Shown: piece by piece, positions 44,576 to 53,787 of the stretch
How the letters are laid out: each line of letters begins with the position of its first letter
How positions within the stretch are numbered: position 1 is the first letter of the stretch
From: JADLAT01 sp964348795
GTDB lineage: Bacteria > Pseudomonadota > Alphaproteobacteria > Micavibrionales > Micavibrionaceae
Reading direction: 5' to 3'
Length of the DNA: 64,000 bases
NCBI GenBank assembly: GCA_964348795.1
Contig: CAYGDY010000001.1
Span: forward strand, 124,001-188,000
Notes under the pieces: generated by a model
The model's database searches: none
What the model saw: the letters and a program-made list of their open reading frames with translations, nothing else
What the model was told of the DNA's origin: nothing
Program-made: the position numbers and the translations under genes

Positions 44576-45711
44576 GCTGGACTCTTCCGCGTTTCGATGA
44601 TTCTGTAGAGCGTTTCACAAGCCTGTGCCACGGCAGTCCAGTCATACGCCTTCACCCGTGCAAGGCCATTTTGACGGAATTGTTCTGCAAGTGCGGAATC
44701 TTGCGCAATCTTTTGCAGGGCCTGTGTCAATGATTTGACATCTTCGGAGGGGCAGATCAGACCACACGCATGCCCCTCCATGACATCCCGTGCCATGCCG
44801 ACATCCGTTGTGACGAGGGGCACGCCGCTTGCCAGGGATTCCAGAATGGCCTTCGGACCGCCTTCCTCCCGCGAGGTCACGAGATAGGCATCCAGTACCT
44901 GATACAATGGCGCGACATCATCGGGGTTTTCAAAATAATGATGCTGGAAGGGGACGCCGATCGTTTCCAGACCCTGCTTTACATAGCCACGGGCGGGGCC
45001 GGAGAGCAGGACATACACTGGATGTTCTTTTGCAAAATGTTCGATGACGGAGAGAAAAATATCAGGCCCCTTGATGTGTTTGGGAGTCAGTCCTTCCCCC
45101 CAGCCATTGCCATCCTTTTGAAAAGATCCCACCACGAAGGCGTCCTTGGGAATGCCCATTTCTTCGCGCTGAAAAATTTTGTCCTGCGATGGTAGAGGGG
45201 TGAACACGGCAGGATCAACGCCGATCGGCACAAAAAAGAGTTTTTCGTCCGGAATTCCGAGTGCCAGAAATCTTTCGCGCATGACGCTATTGGCATAGGT
45301 CACCGCATCGATATGGGCAATATGTTTCACGAGCAGGTCAAAGCGCGTGTCGATTGCGGGATCGGCACCGTATTTTCCATGAAAAAAAGTTACGACCTGT
45401 TTGTTGTGTTTGCTGTCGTTGGCGTGAAACTGCGATTCAAATACAGAGGACGAACCGTAATGCAGAATTTTCCCTGCTTGAAAGCGGCGGGAAAGCCCGA
45501 TATGTGCCGGACGTCCCAAAGCCTGCAGGTGGTGCGTGGTATGAAGCCCATCCCATTGGATGGACCAGTTGGCATCTTCGACAAGATAGACAACGGGACG
45601 CACCGCGCCCGCAGGAACAGGGCACATCAAACCCGCAATGTACGCAAACAGATCATCCGGCGAAGGGCAGGCTTTGAGAATTCTTTTGAGTTTTCTAAAA
45701 AGGCGCTTCAT
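44572..45711 (-). CDS. GT4-family glycosyltransferase
   Basis: A 379-residue GT-B enzyme with FVPIGVDPAVFTPL, VGSFQKDGNGWGEG, and the donor-site segment VTSREEGGPKAILESLASGVPLVTTDVG. I chose ATG 45711; the frame extends upstream only to a TTG at 45744 that overlaps the methyltransferase gene. It is the third glycosyltransferase in a row, which suggests a glycan of at least four sugars when the GT2 domain is included. Confidence 0.85.
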   Translation of the reverse strand: MKRLFRKLKRILKACPSPDDLFAYIAGLMCPVPAGAVRPVVYLVEDANWSIQWDGLHTTHHLQALGRPAHIGLSRRFQAGKILHYGSSSVFESQFHANDSKHNKQVVTFFHGKYGADPAIDTRFDLLVKHIAHIDAVTYANSVMRERFLALGIPDEKLFFVPIGVDPAVFTPLPSQDKIFQREEMGIPKDAFVVGSFQKDGNGWGEGLTPKHIKGPDIFLSVIEHFAKEHPVYVLLSGPARGYVKQGLETIGVPFQHHYFENPDDVAPLYQVLDAYLVTSREEGGPKAILESLASGVPLVTTDVGMARDVMEGHACGLICPSEDVKSLTQALQKIAQDSALAEQFRQNGLARVKAYDWTAVAQACETLYRIIETRKSPA

Positions 45712-45727
45712 GGTCTTTGGCCCATAT

Positions 45728-46372
45728 TTATGGTTTTCGTGCAATCACGGCCCAGCCTGTGGTAATAAAGGGGCGGGATGCGTGGTCTTTGAAATCAAAC
45801 CACCGGAAGAGCGGTGCGCACAGGAGAAGAATTTTGAGTTTTATTCTAAAAGAGAGACAGCCCACACCATGCGAGCGGTATAAATGGGCGCGCAGAAGAT
45901 CCCATATCACGGCGTATGTGCTTCCCATCGGGGTCAGGGATTCCACAATCAATCCGCTCTGTGTGATTTTTTCACGGAGATGATCGGCTGTCCAGCGTGT
46001 ATAGTCGTGTGGATCCGCATGCACCTGATTGAGAAACGGCATGGTGATATAGGCCTGTCCGCCTGATTTCAACAAGCGGGCCGATTCCTTTAAAACGGCT
46101 TCGGGGTTTGGGACATGTTCCAGCAATTCTGTCATTAAAATAGTGTCTGCGCTTTGGTCTTTCAGCGGAATATTGTCTGCGCTGGCCGTGATGTCAGGCT
46201 GGACTGCGGCGTCAATATTTATGACTGTCCAGCTTTGTACTGTTTCAAGCGGTGGTGTAAAACGGCTTCGGGTATTGTTCTTTTTCCCGCCAATATCCAG
46301 AACGTCCCCTCGAAAGGCCGTGGCATGGGAGATCAGGAAATCATCCAGATGGGCTCTGCGAAAGGTAATCAT
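45728..46372 (-). CDS. Class I SAM-dependent methyltransferase (type 11)
   Basis: A 214-residue Rossmann methyltransferase: GDVLDIGGKKNNTRS (SAM motif I), TVINIDAAVQPDI, DTILMTELLEHVPNPEAVLKE and LKSGGQAYITMPFL. I chose ATG 46372, because the frame further upstream is made of the MITE-like element that ends 3 bp away. It could methylate a sugar of the glycan or a lipid carrier. Confidence 0.8.
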   Translation of the reverse strand: MITFRRAHLDDFLISHATAFRGDVLDIGGKKNNTRSRFTPPLETVQSWTVINIDAAVQPDITASADNIPLKDQSADTILMTELLEHVPNPEAVLKESARLLKSGGQAYITMPFLNQVHADPHDYTRWTADHLREKITQSGLIVESLTPMGSTYAVIWDLLRAHLYRSHGVGCLSFRIKLKILLLCAPLFRWFDFKDHASRPFITTGWAVIARKP

Positions 46373-46374
46373 TC

Positions 46375-46560
46375 TAGGGTCTCCCCTCATTGATTTTGTA
46401 AATTCTGCACTGCCGCGTCCCTTCGGGGTTGAACAGGAAAGACAAATCTCCTGCTTCAAACAGTCTCACCGTAGCTACGGCTATGCTTTCGCCTATTTTC
46501 ATTGTATCTTTATCTTTCCTGTTCAACAGAATTTTATAAAATCAATGAGGGGAGACCCTA
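46375..46560. mobile_element. MITE-like element with 33-bp terminal inverted repeats
   Basis: A 186-bp element that fills the gap between two methyltransferase genes. Left end TAGGGTCTCCCCTCATTG and right end CAATGAGGGGAGACCCTA are perfect complements and the pairing continues with one indel to about 33 bp. A second inner pair GTTGAACAGGAAAGA / TCTTTCCTGTTCAAC follows. TA borders could be a TA target duplication. There is no open frame inside. Confidence 0.75.
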
Positions 46561-47298
46561 AGGCTTTATTCCAATCCGGCCTGTGTAATCCACGCGCACC
46601 AGCAAAGGCTTCTGGGCGTGACCTGTGAAATACTCATCCACGGCTTTTCTGCATCCTTCCCAATGGCCGTAATCATCAATAATCAAAATGCCGCCGGAAA
46701 CCAGACAGGGAAACAGATGTTCCAGCTCGTGCTTTGTCGAAGCATACCAGTCTGTATCAAGGCGCAAAAGGGCGATGGTTTGAGGGGCTTGTGCGGGAAG
46801 GGTATCTTCGACCTTGCCTTTTATGAAGTGAATTTTGTCCGCAGGGTATTTCGCGAGCGCGATATTGGCCTGCACATCTTCAAGACTGGCAAAACACCAG
46901 TCCGAGGAGTTTTCCGAAATTTTTGTTTTCTCGAATTTATCCTTCGCGGGCCCTGAGCGCTTGGAGTAATCGTTCTCATCCGGCGCAGGCATGCCCTCAT
47001 ATGTGTCATACAGCCACAGCGTTTTGTCCGTACAGCCTTTTTCCATCAGGCGCATTATCGCGGAAAGCATGCTCCCGCCGCGCCAGACCCCGCATTCGAC
47101 AAAATCTCCTGCAATGTTTTGCTCCAGAATATAATCCACGGCGGAAATCAGGGCGTAAATCCGCTCCGGTGATGTCATGGTATAGGGTTCTACAGCGCGG
47201 ATGATATGCGCCTTGTCGGATTCCATATCATAGGGCACGGGTTTTTCGGCTTTTTGCGGCCCGCACAGGATTGTTTTGATTTTTCGTGCAATCATCAT
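46558..47298 (-). CDS. TylF/MycF-like O-methyltransferase
   Basis: A 246-residue protein of the macrocin O-methyltransferase family. Signatures are DFVECGVWRGGSMLSAIMRL, WLYDTYEGMPAP, ALLRLDTDWYASTKHELEHLFP and GGILIIDDYGHWEGCRKAVDEY; the two Asp pairs are the metal and substrate ligands. It probably methylates a glycan sugar. Its TAG stop is the first three bases of the MITE-like element's terminal repeat. It is divergent from the PseI-like gene. Confidence 0.85.
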   Translation of the reverse strand: MMIARKIKTILCGPQKAEKPVPYDMESDKAHIIRAVEPYTMTSPERIYALISAVDYILEQNIAGDFVECGVWRGGSMLSAIMRLMEKGCTDKTLWLYDTYEGMPAPDENDYSKRSGPAKDKFEKTKISENSSDWCFASLEDVQANIALAKYPADKIHFIKGKVEDTLPAQAPQTIALLRLDTDWYASTKHELEHLFPCLVSGGILIIDDYGHWEGCRKAVDEYFTGHAQKPLLVRVDYTGRIGIKP

Positions 47299-47357
47299 TA
47301 TGGTCCTTCAAATCTACTGGCCTTAAGGTGTACCATGTTCGGGCTGAAAGAGAAAAG

Positions 47358-48539
47358 ATGAAATCGTTTAAAATCGCAAATCGCGAGGTCGGGGGCACTG
47401 CGCCCTGTTATATTATTGCAGAGGTTTCTTGTAACCATGACGGGAATTTTGCAGAGGCGCGGCGTATTGTCGAGGCGGCGGCGCAGGCGGGCGTGGATGC
47501 GGTGAAGCTCCAGACCTACAAGCCCGAAACCATGACGCGGGATTTCCAGACGCGCCCCAAGGGCACCATGTGGGAAAGTCTGGATCTGTATAAGCTGTAT
47601 CAGAAGGCGCATACACCGTGGGAGTGGCACGGAGAACTCAAAAAAATTGCGAATGATCTGGGCCTGCATTTTTTCTCGACCCCGTTTGATGAAACGGCGG
47701 TGGATCAGTTGATGGATCTCGGCGTGCCTGTCATGAAGGTGGCGAGTTTCGAGGTTGTGGATACGAAACTGATCGAAAAAATTGCCAAAACAGGCCTGCC
47801 GGTCATGATTTCCAACGGGATGACAGATTTTCTGGAAATGAAGGAATCCATTGATACCTTGCGTTTGCATGGCGCGCAGGATATTGCCGTGACCCATTGC
47901 AATAGCGGTTATCCGGCCTCCTTTGACGAGGTGAATTTGAAAACCATGTCTGCGATTGCAGAGATTTTTGATGTCGTGGTGGGGCTCTCGGACCACACCA
48001 TCTACGCCGATGATAAAACGTACGAGCGTCCCATGGCGCATGTGACCCCGCTTGAAGCGGTCAAATACGGTGCAAAAATCATCGAGGTGCATTTGATGAT
48101 GGATCGTGAAAAGGGCAGGGCTCTTCATGTTAAAAACGAAGGCGGGTTTGACTGGCCGTTTTCACGGGAGCCATCGGAGCTTGCAAAGATGGTGCAGATG
48201 ATCCGGTCATTCGAGGCGCATGGCGCGGTGCACTACGATACGCAAGAAGAAGTAAAAGAGGCTCTGCGGACCCACGGTACGGTGTGTTTCGAGCCCACGC
48301 AAAAGGAAATTGCCAGCCGGAGTTGTCGCCCGTCTTTGTGGGTGGTGCAGGATGTGAAGGCGGGGGAGCCCTTGCGCTTTGCCGCCGAGGATAAAAGCGG
48401 AAATTTTGACTCCATCCGCCCGGGCGGCGGGATTCATATCCGGTTTGCCGATGTTCTGGAAGGCAAATCCACTACCCGAGACCTAAAAGCCGGCGAACCG
48501 CTTTCATGGGATATGGTGGGGGCGGGGCGAAAATCCTAA
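47358..48539 (+). CDS. pseI: Pseudaminic acid synthase-like (NeuB family, with SAF domain)
   Basis: Condenses a 6-deoxy-amino-hexose with phosphoenolpyruvate. NeuB barrel segments are IIAEVSCNHDGNFAEARRIV, AVKLQTYKPETMT, FFSTPFDETAVDQLMDLGVP and VGLSDHTIYAD. A C-terminal SAF (antifreeze-like) domain has SLWVVQDVKAGEPL and RPGGGI. DETAVD after STPF is typical of PseI. I chose ATG 47358; longer frames lack support. No ribosome-binding site stands out beyond AGAGAAAAG. Confidence 0.85.
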   Translation: MKSFKIANREVGGTAPCYIIAEVSCNHDGNFAEARRIVEAAAQAGVDAVKLQTYKPETMTRDFQTRPKGTMWESLDLYKLYQKAHTPWEWHGELKKIANDLGLHFFSTPFDETAVDQLMDLGVPVMKVASFEVVDTKLIEKIAKTGLPVMISNGMTDFLEMKESIDTLRLHGAQDIAVTHCNSGYPASFDEVNLKTMSAIAEIFDVVVGLSDHTIYADDKTYERPMAHVTPLEAVKYGAKIIEVHLMMDREKGRALHVKNEGGFDWPFSREPSELAKMVQMIRSFEAHGAVHYDTQEEVKEALRTHGTVCFEPTQKEIASRSCRPSLWVVQDVKAGEPLRFAAEDKSGNFDSIRPGGGIHIRFADVLEGKSTTRDLKAGEPLSWDMVGAGRKS

Positions 48540-48547
48540 TTCTTCTT

Positions 48548-48631
48548 CGTCATCGCGAGGCTACTTTGTAGCCGTGGCGATCCAGAAAAAAGAACTGGAT
48601 TGCTTCGTCTCTGACGCTCCTCGCAATGACG
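48548..48631. repeat. Palindromic intergenic repeat of a second family
   Basis: Outer arms CGTCATCGCGAGG and CCTCGCAATGACG match at 12 of 13 positions, with inner GGCGATCCAG / CTGGATTGC segments. It lies between the convergent pseI-like and second NeuB-family genes and may act as a transcript end structure. Confidence 0.8.
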
Positions 48632-48677
48632 ATACGTTTGCTGTTTATTGTGAGTAATCACAAAACTTCATATGAGA

Positions 48678-49784
48678 TTAAGCCGCTTTCGCCTTGCCGG
48701 CTTCTTTGGCCAGATCGGTGAAGCTCAGGCATGTGCCGCCCGCGATGTCTCGGGTGAAGGTGGCGTCCTTGAGCGAGTCATAAAAATCCGGACCAATGCC
48801 ATAGCCAGGCCTGCGGAATTCGACCTGTACGTCCCCCAGTTTTTGACCGGCCTTCACGTCTTGCGCGAGGAAAATGCTCCGGCGATAGGTATGGCGCTTT
48901 TCCAGCTCGGCGGGGGCCATGATGCGGCGGGGCTTGCCCATGGCGGTTTCGACATCACGGATGGCCTTCACAAAGGCTTGCATTTCCGAGGGTTCGATCG
49001 ACATGATATGCTCGACACTCGGGGTCATGCGGTCCAGCGTAATGGTTTTTTCGACCATATTGGCCCCCATCGCCACGGCGGCGATATCCATTTCCCAGCC
49101 TGGCACATGGTCTGAATACGCGGCGGGGTACCCAAACATCTGCTTAAGTGTACGTATAATCTGTAAATTAACGCTATCGAGCCGTGCAGGGTAACCGGAC
49201 GGGCATTGGTGGATGATAATGTTTTCATTGCCTTCGGCACGGATGGCATCGACCGCCGTTTCAATTTCGCCAAGCGTAGAATTACCGGTATCAAGCTGGA
49301 TACACATGCCGGTTTTGGCGGCTTGGCGGATGAGGGGGATATGGTTGACGTCCGAGGAGGCAATCTTGATGGAATCGCATTTAAGTTCCTTCAGGAGTTC
49401 AATTTCATCTTCAAACCCGACGGTGGCAAAAAACGCGAGGCCCAGAGAGTCGGAATATTTTTTCACTTCGCGCCATTCATCCTTGGTCATGGAACGGCGT
49501 TTCAGGAGATCATACAAGGGCTCAGACACGGTTTTCGTTTCGCCCGTTTCACGGTTGATGAGAATATCGAACGTGAAGGGCTGTTTTTTATCGGCCACAA
49601 GGCGGTCTGGGTCCAAAATCTGGAATTTGACGGCATCTGCGCCCGCTTCGGCGGCCAAACGGACAAGTTCTTTGGCGGTTTTAAGGCCATCATGTGTGGG
49701 GCCAGCCTCCAGGACGATAAAGCACGGGTGCCCGTCTCCGATTTTGCGTTCGCCGAAAGAAACCGTTTTTTGTTCGAGATACAT
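48678..49784 (-). CDS. Second NeuB-family nonulosonate synthase
   Basis: A 368-residue NeuB-like enzyme, clearly different from the PseI-like neighbour. Core segments are FIVLEAGPTHDGLKTAKELV, AVKFQILDPDRL, FFATVGFEDEIELLKEL and YSDHVPGWEMDIAAVAMGANMVEKTITLD, then a SAF domain (SIFLAQDVKAGQKL, FRRPGYGI). It might make legionaminic or another nonulosonic acid. It forms a leftward pair with pseC, 6 bp apart. Confidence 0.8.
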   Translation of the reverse strand: MYLEQKTVSFGERKIGDGHPCFIVLEAGPTHDGLKTAKELVRLAAEAGADAVKFQILDPDRLVADKKQPFTFDILINRETGETKTVSEPLYDLLKRRSMTKDEWREVKKYSDSLGLAFFATVGFEDEIELLKELKCDSIKIASSDVNHIPLIRQAAKTGMCIQLDTGNSTLGEIETAVDAIRAEGNENIIIHQCPSGYPARLDSVNLQIIRTLKQMFGYPAAYSDHVPGWEMDIAAVAMGANMVEKTITLDRMTPSVEHIMSIEPSEMQAFVKAIRDVETAMGKPRRIMAPAELEKRHTYRRSIFLAQDVKAGQKLGDVQVEFRRPGYGIGPDFYDSLKDATFTRDIAGGTCLSFTDLAKEAGKAKAA

Positions 49785-49790
49785 GCGGGG

Positions 49791-50930
49791 TTATGCTCCT
49801 ATGATGTTCTTAATGTTATCCACGACAAACGCCACATCCCTTTCGGTCATGGCCGGAAAGAGGGGCAGGGAAAGCGTGTGCTCATAGTAATGGTCTGCCC
49901 CTTGCAATGCAAGCGTTCCATATCTGTTTTTGTAGTAGGGCTGGTGATGGACGGGGATATAGTGGACTTGTGTGCCGATGCCTCGATCCCGCAAGGCGTT
50001 CATGAGGTCTGCGCGGGTCATTCCGAGTGCATCGAAATCTATGCGGACAGCATATAAATGCCAGGCCGGACAGCAGTGTGTTAGCCTTTTTGGTGGCGCG
50101 ATGACTGGCGCAATGTGGTGCAATAGCGTGTCATACAGGGTCGCAAGTGCTGATCGTCTGGCGATAAAACGGTCAATTTTTTGAAGCTGTGAAAGCCCCA
50201 GTGCACATTGAAAATCAGTCATCCTGTAATTGAATCCCAGTTCCTGAATCTCGTAGGCCCATGGGCCTATTGCAGGGGCGGGGGCCATTCCGTGGGAACG
50301 GAGGCGCCGCATCCGTTCAGCTTGATCCTGACGATTGGTCATGATGGCGCCGCCTTCACCCGCCGCGATGGTTTTGACGGGGTGGAAGGAAAAAGTGGCC
50401 ATGTCCTCGAAGATACAGGCACCCGCCTGCGCACCGTTCGTCTGGCTTCCAATGGCATGGGCGCAATCCGCGATAATTTTGAGATTATGGGCGCGGGCGA
50501 GGGGGGTGATCTTCTCCATATCAACGCACTGACCGGTCAGGTGCACGGGAAAGACGGCCTTGATGGTTTTGTCTTGATTGTTTTCAAGGGTTTCGGCGAG
50601 GTGTTCTGCCGTCATGATCCCCGTGTGAGGGTCCACATCGGCGAAAATGACTTCCGCCCCGCAGTAGCGCACAGCATTGGCGGTTGCCAGAAAGGTGAGG
50701 GTGGGTACGATGACGTGATCTCCCGCCTGAAGATTAAGGGCTAAACCCGCCAGATGGAGCGCTGTTGTGCCGTTGGAGCATGCCACAGCGTGTTTGGCGC
50801 CCGTCAGGTCACAGAGGGCGCGCTCAAATTCCGCTACCTTCGGTCCCGTGGTGAGGAAGTCCCCTCGCAGGACCTTGGCGACCTCTGCGATATCCTCTTC
50901 ATCAATACTTTGTCGCCCGTAAGGAATCAT
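49791..50930 (-). CDS. pseC: Nucleotide-sugar aminotransferase, PseC-like
   Basis: DegT/DnrJ/EryC1-type PLP enzyme that aminates the 4-keto sugar made by PseB. Visible are the N-terminal YGRQSIDEEDIAEVAKVL, the PLP loop NGTTALHLA, the Asp in IIADCAHAIG and the Schiff-base lysine in FSFHPVKTIAAGEGGAI. Length 379 is normal for PseC. With pseB and pseF nearby it supports the pseudaminic acid pathway. Confidence 0.88.
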   Translation of the reverse strand: MIPYGRQSIDEEDIAEVAKVLRGDFLTTGPKVAEFERALCDLTGAKHAVACSNGTTALHLAGLALNLQAGDHVIVPTLTFLATANAVRYCGAEVIFADVDPHTGIMTAEHLAETLENNQDKTIKAVFPVHLTGQCVDMEKITPLARAHNLKIIADCAHAIGSQTNGAQAGACIFEDMATFSFHPVKTIAAGEGGAIMTNRQDQAERMRRLRSHGMAPAPAIGPWAYEIQELGFNYRMTDFQCALGLSQLQKIDRFIARRSALATLYDTLLHHIAPVIAPPKRLTHCCPAWHLYAVRIDFDALGMTRADLMNALRDRGIGTQVHYIPVHHQPYYKNRYGTLALQGADHYYEHTLSLPLFPAMTERDVAFVVDNIKNIIGA

Positions 50931-50974
50931 GGGGGGAAGGTAGCAAAATTGTTTCGGCGCAACAAGGCATTCTG

Positions 50975-52246
50975 TTACGGAATCAAGGCATCGTCATCAA
51001 AACCCGTTCCAAAGGCCCAGTGAGATTCAATATTATTCTGCACCCTTTTATATTGTTCGGTGACAGCTTTGATGTTTTGAATATGGTGGGCCTTATTGGT
51101 TTTGAGGTGGTTCACAATATCCTTCAGCGTAATATCATCACCCTTGGGGGAGTTTTTTGTGAATCCAAGAGAGATGACAGTATCCAATCCATTTGTGAGT
51201 TTTGCCGCTTGAATGGCCTCAGTGCAGGTCAAGTTCAAACCTGTTTCTGTGTTATAGGCCTTAATAAAGCTGTCAATTCCATCTTCAATATTTTGGAACG
51301 TATTTTGTCCATCAGCATAGAATCGTTTATCCATAAGAATTCTATAAACGGCAAGGCCGACATCATATGTTGCGTTTTTCGTAAGCATGGGGACAAAACC
51401 ACGGCTCGGGGTGTCGTAGGACGTAAAAGTTAAACCCCCTTTCTTGTTAATATGCACCATTTTTTCAATTATGTTGAAGGATGTTGCCAGTCTGTTCTCA
51501 GAAGAAAGTACAGCGTCCAGTTCCGGTTGAATGTTTCCCACAGCATCGTCAAAAAGGGCCTTGAGATCTATATCGGAATCTTTTTGGAGCGCCTCAAACC
51601 CCTCATCGGAATTCAGGTTTTTGGCTATGGCAAGTCCATCGCGCCACGCCCGCAACGTCACATTATCGGTAAATTTTTCCAAGTCTTGCGCAAGATCTTC
51701 CGGTAAATTGTGCCCTGCATTGTACATTTGTCCGACCATTTGCCCGAGTGCGGCGTGGTGGTTTTGAAGCCCCACATTAAAGATGGGTTTTGTATCCGCG
51801 CGGTATTGGCTGAGATGGAGATAATATCCATCCTTTTGCCTTGTCCAGTTATCATTCGGGAGTTTTATAGGGCCCGTTACATCAACGCCTTGAGCCTTGA
51901 AGGCTTCAAAGACTTCCGCGCCGAGTGCTATGGCTTGTTGTCCATCATTCAAATCAACATGCAAAAGGGCTTCTCGATCGCCGATTTTTACCCTGTAATC
52001 CCCGACAGGCGTATTGTTGTGCAGGGTGGGCTGGGTTGTGGCGGTATAATCCCATGGAGCGCCTATGATTTCGATATCCTCTTCAGGATATTGAGATTGC
52101 AGAAATTCCATAACGAAGGCCCCGCGTGCGTCGTTTACAGGCTGGGTGTACGCATCATCAAAAGGCACATTCATGGGCTTGCCAGACATGCTGTGGGTAT
52201 TGATTTCAATGATTTTTTTGTCTGGATTCCAGTTTGCGATCGCCAT
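50975..52246 (-). CDS. Unrecognised 423-residue protein
   Basis: I do not recognise this gene. It has no signal peptide, membrane segment or known catalytic motif. The protein is soluble and acidic, with mixed strands at the N terminus (IIEINTHSMSG, DIEIIGAPWDY, ALLHVDLNDGQQAI) and a mainly helical middle and C-terminal half. HHAALGQMVGQMYNAGH weakly recalls the helix after the lobe of kinase-like phosphotransferases, but no HxD catalytic motif follows. The start ATG 52246 follows GAGGAACTTTCC. Position suggests a link with glycan synthesis. Confidence 0.6.
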   Translation of the reverse strand: MAIANWNPDKKIIEINTHSMSGKPMNVPFDDAYTQPVNDARGAFVMEFLQSQYPEEDIEIIGAPWDYTATTQPTLHNNTPVGDYRVKIGDREALLHVDLNDGQQAIALGAEVFEAFKAQGVDVTGPIKLPNDNWTRQKDGYYLHLSQYRADTKPIFNVGLQNHHAALGQMVGQMYNAGHNLPEDLAQDLEKFTDNVTLRAWRDGLAIAKNLNSDEGFEALQKDSDIDLKALFDDAVGNIQPELDAVLSSENRLATSFNIIEKMVHINKKGGLTFTSYDTPSRGFVPMLTKNATYDVGLAVYRILMDKRFYADGQNTFQNIEDGIDSFIKAYNTETGLNLTCTEAIQAAKLTNGLDTVISLGFTKNSPKGDDITLKDIVNHLKTNKAHHIQNIKAVTEQYKRVQNNIESHWAFGTGFDDDALIP

Positions 52247-52300
52247 GGAAAGTTCCTCATATCTTGTATGTGGGGAACCTAAAGAAAAATATTTTCTATG

Positions 52301-52936
52301 TCAAGTATTGAGAGCGTATTCTGTTAATGTTTTAAGTGAAGGTATCTTTTTCGCGCCTTTGGCGGTCACATTCAAGCCAAACACCCGCATACCCGCCGTA
52401 ACAGCCGATTGTACCCCTTGCACGGAATCTTCCACCGCAATAATCTGTGCAGGCAATATGTCAAGTCTTTCCGCGGCGAGGAGATAAGGCTCTGGGTCCG
52501 GCTTGCCTTTGGATACATCCTCCCCCGTTATCAGCAGGTCAAAGTAGGAGGCAAGATTTACGGTAGCAAGCCAATGTTCTGCCCGAGGACGATTGTTGGA
52601 AGTGACCAGCCCGATTTTCCAGCCCTGTTGCTGTGCATGCCTCAAGAGCTCTGGTGCACCTTCATGGGGCTGAACCGTATCATAGGCTTCATCAATGAAC
52701 TGGTTATAAAGGGTCAATAAACTTTCGATAGATTCTGAAAGTCCATGTTTATCTTTCAGAATAGAAACAATTTTTTTTAGTGGCGGCCCGTTGAGAGATT
52801 CAAATTCTTCCTCCGTTGGTAAGACGCAAAAGCGGGTCATGAAGCGGTCATATACGGTGCGCATGACACTCAAACTGTCAGCTAATGTGCCATCCATATC
52901 CAGCAACACGGCTTTGACGGTTATATTTTTTTGCAT
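52301..52936 (-). CDS. HAD-family hydrolase, beta-phosphoglucomutase-like
   Basis: A 211-residue HAD protein: motif I VLLDMDGTLADS, motif II LVTSNN, motif III lysine in GKPDPEPYLLAAERL, motif IV IAVEDSVQGVQSA. The VEDS form is typical of the phosphoglucomutase/sugar phosphatase branch, so a sugar-phosphate substrate fits the locus. It overlaps the methyltransferase gene by 16 bp. Confidence 0.85.
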   Translation of the reverse strand: MQKNITVKAVLLDMDGTLADSLSVMRTVYDRFMTRFCVLPTEEEFESLNGPPLKKIVSILKDKHGLSESIESLLTLYNQFIDEAYDTVQPHEGAPELLRHAQQQGWKIGLVTSNNRPRAEHWLATVNLASYFDLLITGEDVSKGKPDPEPYLLAAERLDILPAQIIAVEDSVQGVQSAVTAGMRVFGLNVTAKGAKKIPSLKTLTEYALNT

Positions 52937-53742
52937 ACGTACAGTCTGTTTTGTCCATAAATGCCGGTACTTGAGGGGTGTATGTCCGAGAGGGCTATGT
53001 TGAGCCTTGCCGCGGCCTCAACTAGCGGGTCGTCATACACGATCTGGCCGTTATTGACCATCGGGAGGAGGACGTAGAGCACCAGATCGTGGAGGCTGAT
53101 GCAATCCTCGACATCCTCGCAGGGCAATCCTGTTGCTTCGAGGGCGGGAAAGAGCGTGTCTTCGTTCAGAAAATGGTTGAATTCTGCAGGCGTGCGCGCT
53201 TCAAGCCCGACGGCTTCCCGCGCCTTGTTTTGGTTGGTGTAGCTGGCCATGGAATTTTCAAGCATCAACAATGTACCACCTGTTTTCAACAGGCCGGCCA
53301 GCTTGCCAATGGCTTCGTGCTGAAGGGCATCGCTGTTCAGGTTGATCAGGCACCGGTTGGTAAAAATGACATCAAAGGATTCTGGCTTGAAATCGGGGTA
53401 AAGCACATTGCCTACCGAAAAATGTACTTTTTCGGGGGAGATAGTCCTCTGTTCGCGCAAAGTTTTGGCTGATTCGATCATCTCCGGAACAAAATCGAAA
53501 CCGGAAAAGGTGCAATCGGGAAAATGCTCCAGAAGAGAGAGGCAGTTTCGCCCGTGCCCGCATCCCGCTTCCAGAATATTCAGGGTCGTGCGGCCTGTGT
53601 TTTCCATGACTTTCCGGATGGCCCGCACAAAGGTATGGATTTCAACCATTTTGGGCGTGGGTGATTTCGTGGTGGCCCTGAGGGAGTCCTTGTAGATTTG
53701 TGCCCAGTTTTCCCAGTGCGCTTTGATGGCGTTTTGTTCCAT
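52921..53742 (-). CDS. Class I SAM-dependent methyltransferase
   Basis: A 273-residue methyltransferase with motif I LNILEAGCGHGRNCLSLLEHF, FSGFDFVPEMIESA and DVIFTNRCLINLNSDALQHEAI. I chose ATG 53742 (MEQNAIKAHWENWAQIYKDS), a start that matches similar N termini. The C terminus holds LIKQNRLYVC-like strands. It is coupled to the HAD gene. The substrate is unknown. Confidence 0.8.
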   Translation of the reverse strand: MEQNAIKAHWENWAQIYKDSLRATTKSPTPKMVEIHTFVRAIRKVMENTGRTTLNILEAGCGHGRNCLSLLEHFPDCTFSGFDFVPEMIESAKTLREQRTISPEKVHFSVGNVLYPDFKPESFDVIFTNRCLINLNSDALQHEAIGKLAGLLKTGGTLLMLENSMASYTNQNKAREAVGLEARTPAEFNHFLNEDTLFPALEATGLPCEDVEDCISLHDLVLYVLLPMVNNGQIVYDDPLVEAAARLNIALSDIHPSSTGIYGQNRLYVCKKI

Positions 53743-53787
53743 AAGAGATATTGATTTCAAAACTCTAGAATAAATTTTCCCTGCGAT

